From the NCBI GenBank assembly GCA_022800815.1, contig JAAWRC010000034.1, positions 1-34,701 on the forward strand: 34,701 nt of DNA, in the 5' to 3' direction. The notes beneath the pieces were generated by a model, which was not told the DNA's origin, did not search any database, and was given only the letters and a program-made list of their open reading frames with translations. Of this stretch, positions 32,047 through 34,701 are shown one piece after another (the stretch's first letter is position 1; the number at the start of each line of letters is the position of its first letter). The stretch comes from Lachnospiraceae bacterium (GTDB lineage: Bacteria > Bacillota > Clostridia > Lachnospirales > Lachnospiraceae). A program made the translations under genes and the position numbers.

Positions 32047-32070
32047 GGGCGTCTGCGAGTATTGACGCCC
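32047..32070 (-). other. Hairpin ahead of the lipoprotein gene
   Basis: GGGCGTC-(10 bases)-GACGCCC, 22 bases before the lipoprotein start. It could be an RNA processing or attenuation site between the secreted-protein gene and the rest of the operon. Confidence 0.35.
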
Positions 32071-32108
32071 CTCCTATACCGCTTATCATTTTAAAAGCGC
32101 ACAAGTCT

Positions 32109-32534
32109 TTACGGAAGCCACTGGAAATTCTGATACATGGCTCTCCCCGTGAAATCACAATCATTCAGGGTTGCCTGTAAAACATATAACGAGTTACGGT
32201 GAATGCTGCCATAAGTCCCGTATACCGTCTGATTGTATCTTGTAAACAGCATCCTTCCGCTCGCCCCTCCGGCACCATTGGACAATGTGGAATACGCCGT
32301 AATATTTCCGTTTCCGTCAAGCGCATTGCTGGTAACCCCATTATGGGATGCCAGACTTTTAGCCATTGCCTGGGAATTGGTGTTGTTTTTGGTGACCGCC
32401 GGAGATTTCAGTGGCTGGCCATTATATTCGTAGGCGAACATATGATAGGAATCCGCCAGCGCCACCACCGAAAACAGCGTCGCCATCGCAAAAACGGCAA
32501 TCAGCATCCTTGTTACTTTCCTTCTTTTACTCAT
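32109..32534 (-). CDS. Small secreted protein of unknown function (candidate effector or bacteriocin-like)
   Basis: This 141-residue precursor starts M-S-K-R-R-K-V-T-R-M with AAGGAGG nine bases upstream, then a hydrophobic segment MLIAVFAMATLFSVVALA and a probable signal-peptidase site after A-L-A. The mature part (about 115 residues) is rich in Asn, Ser, Thr, Tyr, has a single Cys (NDCDF) and pairs such as YNGQP, YNQTVYGTYGS and FTGRAMYQNFQW, suggesting a beta-sandwich. Size, secretion, aromatic ending and position between BlaR1 and an ABC exporter recall lactococcin-972-like or DUF2712-like secreted proteins, but I could not match any motif. The ORF has its own upstream dyad region. Unknown function. 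Confidence 0.8.
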   Translation of the reverse strand: MSKRRKVTRMLIAVFAMATLFSVVALADSYHMFAYEYNGQPLKSPAVTKNNTNSQAMAKSLASHNGVTSNALDGNGNITAYSTLSNGAGGASGRMLFTRYNQTVYGTYGSIHRNSLYVLQATLNDCDFTGRAMYQNFQWLP

Positions 32535-32707
32535 TCTCAGTACCCTCCTTTTTTCCGCCCTCACTCGCATCCGGGCCCAAGTTTATGTTATCCCTTTACA
32601 GGGTATAACCGTAAAAACAACTTTCTTTTTAAATCTTCTTTTTATTAAATATTTAATATTACATTTTATTAAGCAGAACGAGAGGAGAGACTTCCCCTCT
32701 CCCGCTC
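32535..32707 (-). promoter_or_regulatory. Intergenic control region of the secreted protein gene
   Basis: Contains a perfect 16-bp palindrome TATTAAATATTTAATA (32643-32658) and a second dyad TTTAC-GGTTATACC-CT-GTAAA (minus strand, 32595-32615). A GC hairpin (GGAGAG..CTCTCC) follows the blaR1 stop. These could mark a separate promoter with operators for the BlaI-like repressor; no clear -35/-10 pair was found. Confidence 0.4.
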
Positions 32708-34084
32708 TCAATAAATGTAATAGCTCACCTCCACTTCGATCGCCACGTCGGACTGATTTTCCACGTACACCTTATGGGTTCCGTTTTTCTCCACTTTAAA
32801 TGTATGTACAATCTTTCTCGTAGAAGACACCGCCCTCCGGCCTCCGTCCGGTTCAATGATTCCAACCCTCGTCAGTTTATCTCCAGGACGCACCAAAGCT
32901 GTTACATCAATCTCGTCTCCCACACTGCATGAAAAACCCGGCGTCCTTTTCGAAGTATTTACCGGAATGCTCCAGGCCGTCTTCGCCCTCGCCTCCTCCT
33001 CCGACATCTCAATCTCAATCACACCGCTCTCCGTCCCCGCCGGAATCCGCACTTCCTCCAGCTCCTCCGGCTCCTGGATTTCCTCCTCATACACGACCAT
33101 GGTCGCATCCTTGACGGCCGTATAGCCCGCCAGGAATCCCTTCCCCGCCGCATAGGAGGTGAGGGAAGCCACCGCCGCAAACAAAACCGAAAGACAAAGG
33201 ACCGTCCCCCTCTTCCACTCTCTTTCGTAACGATATCCCTTCATCATCCGAATCCTCCTCTCGATGCTGGTTCCGTTCTCATACAAAGACATGGGCAGCC
33301 GATTTCCGCCTCCGCTCCCGCCATCCTTTCTGGACATCCTGAGAATGACGTCAAAATATTCGGAAAAGTCCGCCGGCGCACCCTTCCTCCCGCACATGTC
33401 CCGGTCACAGGAAAACTCGTTCCAATCCATAATGTCCCGGAACATGAAACAGAACACCGGATTGAACCAGTAAACCCGGAGCAGCCAGGACAGCAGGCAT
33501 TTCCAGGCCAGATCCCCGTTTCTGATATGAGTCAGCTCATGGCCGATCACGACCCGGAGACTCTCTTCCTCCTGAGGGGCTGCCGGAAGCAGGATCACCG
33601 GCCGGAATACGCCGCTGACCTGGGGAATCTTGCAGGAAAGATTCCCGTGAACCGCAACCTCCCTCCTTATCCCATAGGCATTCCGAAGCTCCTCCAGGAT
33701 ATCGGACGCTTCGTCTGAAGCATCCAGGCTGCACTTGTGCAGCCGTTTCAACTGCATCCTCGCCCTCAGATATCGGAACATCTGCCAGCAAAATCCAACG
33801 GCCCAGATAAAAAACAGCCATCTGAGAACCACAAGCAGTATCCGGCTGACTCCGAAATCATCGTTCCAGCCTCCGTCCGCCCCGTGTGACGCGCCCAGCG
33901 CCATCAGGAACACGAAGGGAATCGTCCAGAACAGGATGACCAGCTTCGACGAAACGATGATCCAGTCATATCTCTTCTTTGCCTTAAAAATCTTCTCCGC
34001 GACTTTCCAAAGCCCGTAGGCCAGGCTTCCCGTCAGAGACGTGTACACGATACAGAAAAACCACTCACTGCCTTCCAGGCTCAT
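32708..34084 (-). CDS. BlaR1/MecR1-like M56 membrane protease and sensor
   Basis: This 458-residue protein has four N-terminal membrane segments (including LVILFWTIPFVFLMALGAS and ILLVVLRWLFFIWAVGF) and an M56 metalloprotease site VIGHELTHIRNGD (residues about 180-192) with the zinc His-Glu-x-x-His. A further membrane segment (VLCLSVLFAAVASLTSYAAG) leads to an external C-terminal domain of about 140 residues. That domain is beta-rich and acidic (EEEIQEPEELEEVR) and has no penicillin-binding SxxK motif. So it senses something other than beta-lactams. In this family the protease cleaves the BlaI partner. It overlaps blaI by 20 bases. Confidence 0.9.
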   Translation of the reverse strand: MSLEGSEWFFCIVYTSLTGSLAYGLWKVAEKIFKAKKRYDWIIVSSKLVILFWTIPFVFLMALGASHGADGGWNDDFGVSRILLVVLRWLFFIWAVGFCWQMFRYLRARMQLKRLHKCSLDASDEASDILEELRNAYGIRREVAVHGNLSCKIPQVSGVFRPVILLPAAPQEEESLRVVIGHELTHIRNGDLAWKCLLSWLLRVYWFNPVFCFMFRDIMDWNEFSCDRDMCGRKGAPADFSEYFDVILRMSRKDGGSGGGNRLPMSLYENGTSIERRIRMMKGYRYEREWKRGTVLCLSVLFAAVASLTSYAAGKGFLAGYTAVKDATMVVYEEEIQEPEELEEVRIPAGTESGVIEIEMSEEEARAKTAWSIPVNTSKRTPGFSCSVGDEIDVTALVRPGDKLTRVGIIEPDGGRRAVSSTRKIVHTFKVEKNGTHKVYVENQSDVAIEVEVSYYIY

Positions 34085-34448
34085 GGATCAAATCCTCCAG
34101 CTTCTGAAATTCTTCTTCTGTCAGCTCCTCCTCCTCCCGCAGGGCGCAGGTGAAGGCCTTCAGGGGCTTCTTCCCCCAAAAACTGGCCATCTTCCCCATC
34201 ACGTGCTCCAGATACTCCTCCTCGCTGATAGCGGGCGTGTAATCGTAAGCCCGACCCGCCTGCTCCATGTGGAGGAACCCCCGCCTCACCAGGCTCCGGA
34301 TATAGGTGGAAACGGTCTGATAATGCCATGCCTTTTTATAGCGTTCCGTGGCCGCCGCATAGATGTCCGCCAGCTGCACCGGCTCTCCCGCATCCCAGAT
34401 GACCTTCATCACGGTCAGCTCGCTGGCCGGCAGTTCCTGAATGTCCAT
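34065..34448 (-). CDS. BlaI/MecI/CopY family repressor
   Basis: This 127-residue winged-helix repressor starts MDIQELPASELTVMKVIWDA. LQxxE-type family features are seen: P-A-S-E-L-x-V-M-K-V-I-W-D, WHYQTVSTYIRSLVRRGFL (recognition helix and wing start), YDYTPAISEEEYL and a C-terminal dimerisation helix EEELTEEEFQKLEDLI. BlaI-type proteins repress their operon until cleaved or displaced. AGGGGAG precedes the start. It opens the seven-gene leftward operon and overlaps blaR1 by 20 bases, so it likely represses the secreted protein, lipoprotein and exporter. Confidence 0.93.
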   Translation of the reverse strand: MDIQELPASELTVMKVIWDAGEPVQLADIYAAATERYKKAWHYQTVSTYIRSLVRRGFLHMEQAGRAYDYTPAISEEEYLEHVMGKMASFWGKKPLKAFTCALREEEELTEEEFQKLEDLIHEPGRQ

Positions 34449-34499
34449 ATGCTTTTCTCCCCTTCCCTCATTTTAATTATCAATTGCATTTATAGTTAT

Positions 34500-34528
34500 A
34501 TATTATAATATTTCTCCGGTTCTGGCAA
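34500..34528 (-). promoter_or_regulatory. Candidate blaI operon promoter with overlapping palindrome
   Basis: Minus strand TTGCCA (34523-34528), then TAATAT (34500-34505) at 17 bases, or TATAAT (34502-34507) at 15. The perfect palindrome ATATTATAATAT (34500-34511) covers the -10 region and could be the operator for the BlaI-like repressor. Confidence 0.45.
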
Positions 34529-34541
34529 GTGTTTTTGGCTC

Positions 34542-34570
34542 TTGAATCCTGCTGCCAAATGTGCTATATT
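34542..34570 (+). promoter_or_regulatory. Promoter of the type I antitoxin RNA
   Basis: TTGAAT (34542-34547), 17-base spacer, TATATT (34565-34570). It points rightward into the antisense RNA that overlaps the toxin 3' end. Confidence 0.6.
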
Positions 34571-34576
34571 AGGCAT

Positions 34577-34684
34577 AGAAAAAGGGAAAGCCATAGAAAC
34601 GGCTACCCTCCGAATAAGTTTTAGCAGTAACCTTTTACAAGGTCAGCCGTCACTATTGGCAGTAGTGGCGGCTATTTTCGTTTT
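34577..34684 (+). ncRNA. Antisense RNA of a type I toxin-antitoxin pair (candidate)
   Basis: About 108 bases from the promoter at 34542-34570 to a strong terminator. There is no open frame with a ribosome site. The opposite strand carries the 3' end of a short toxin-like gene and that gene's own terminator (AGCC-GTTTCTAT-GGCT followed by TTCCCTTTTT, minus strand, about 34583-34605). Overlapping converging RNAs of this design are known for small hydrophobic holin-like toxins of Firmicutes, and I recall very similar 3' sequence next to such genes. The RNA start is estimated. Confidence 0.5.
34645..34684 (+). terminator. Rho-independent terminator of the antisense RNA
   Basis: AGCCGTCACTA-TTGGCAG-TAGTGGCGGCT has an 11-bp stem with one G-U pair, followed by ATTTTCGTTTT. 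Confidence 0.75.
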
Positions 34685-34701
34685 CCCTTAAAAACTGTGT
34701 A
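34672..34701 (-). CDS. 3' end of a short hydrophobic (holin-like) type I toxin gene, cut by window edge
   Basis: Minus strand from the window edge reads Y-T-V-F-K-G-K-R-K-stop in one open frame. A basic tail after a membrane helix is the normal end of these 25-35-residue toxins. Only nine residues are visible, so the call rests on the conserved-looking 3' region and the antisense RNA beside it. Confidence 0.4.
   Translation of the reverse strand, partial: YTVFKGKRK

Overview
The window reads as chromosome of a GC-rich member of the Clostridia, most likely Lachnospiraceae. The support is the gene set: mcsA-mcsB-clpC and radA as neighbours, Rho with a long low-complexity insert, a DUF-like 'endosialidase' type protein beside radA, an aldo/keto reductase with ferredoxin tail, and a CptIN-type type III toxin-antitoxin. 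Promoters are of the classical Firmicutes TTGACA-17-TATAAT kind, with strong GGAGG ribosome binding sites. Species cannot be named from the sequence alone.

Layout. 1-1120: AT-rich, decaying accessory DNA with a PIN-domain toxin cut by the window edge, a frameshifted TIR-like gene and a frameshifted Phd/YefM-like antitoxin. 1202-3977: two MATE efflux pumps, leftward. 4162-6946: metallo-beta-lactamase-fold hydrolase, chorismate synthase (aroC) and an SGNH hydrolase, rightward. 7029-9641: rho and a PfkB sugar kinase, leftward. 9907-13388: an ABC ATPase plus a large FtsX-type permease, leftward, under three TGTCAC direct repeats. 13612-14670: lactonase-family beta-propeller, rightward.

14680-15756 is the most striking stretch. 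A complete type III toxin-antitoxin locus (promoter, two 48-nt RNA repeats with a compensatory base-pair change, hairpin, toxin gene) sits between two 105-bp copies of the 3' end of radA. The intact radA follows, leftward, to 17147.

17219-23285: a small conserved protein, then a truncated C5 DNA methyltransferase and intact vsr. These two lie immediately downstream of clpC in the operon gntR-mcsA-mcsB-clpC. A GntR-type regulator stands where ctsR would be expected. 23383-23634 is a 250-bp imperfect palindrome whose ends resemble a smaller hairpin at 14682-14771.

23695-27763: HMGL-like aldolase, aldo/keto reductase with two 4Fe-4S motifs, GNAT acetyltransferase and an AAA ATPase. 27984-28329 is tmRNA (ssrA) with its own consensus promoter.

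28517-34448 is a leftward seven-gene set: blaI-type repressor, blaR1-type M56 sensor protease, small secreted protein, lipoprotein, two membrane permeases and an ABC ATPase. It looks like a self-contained, protease-regulated export or self-protection system with an unknown inducer. At the right edge, the end of a short type I toxin gene and its antisense RNA can be made out. Three types of toxin-antitoxin (I, II remnants, III) therefore occur in 35 kb.
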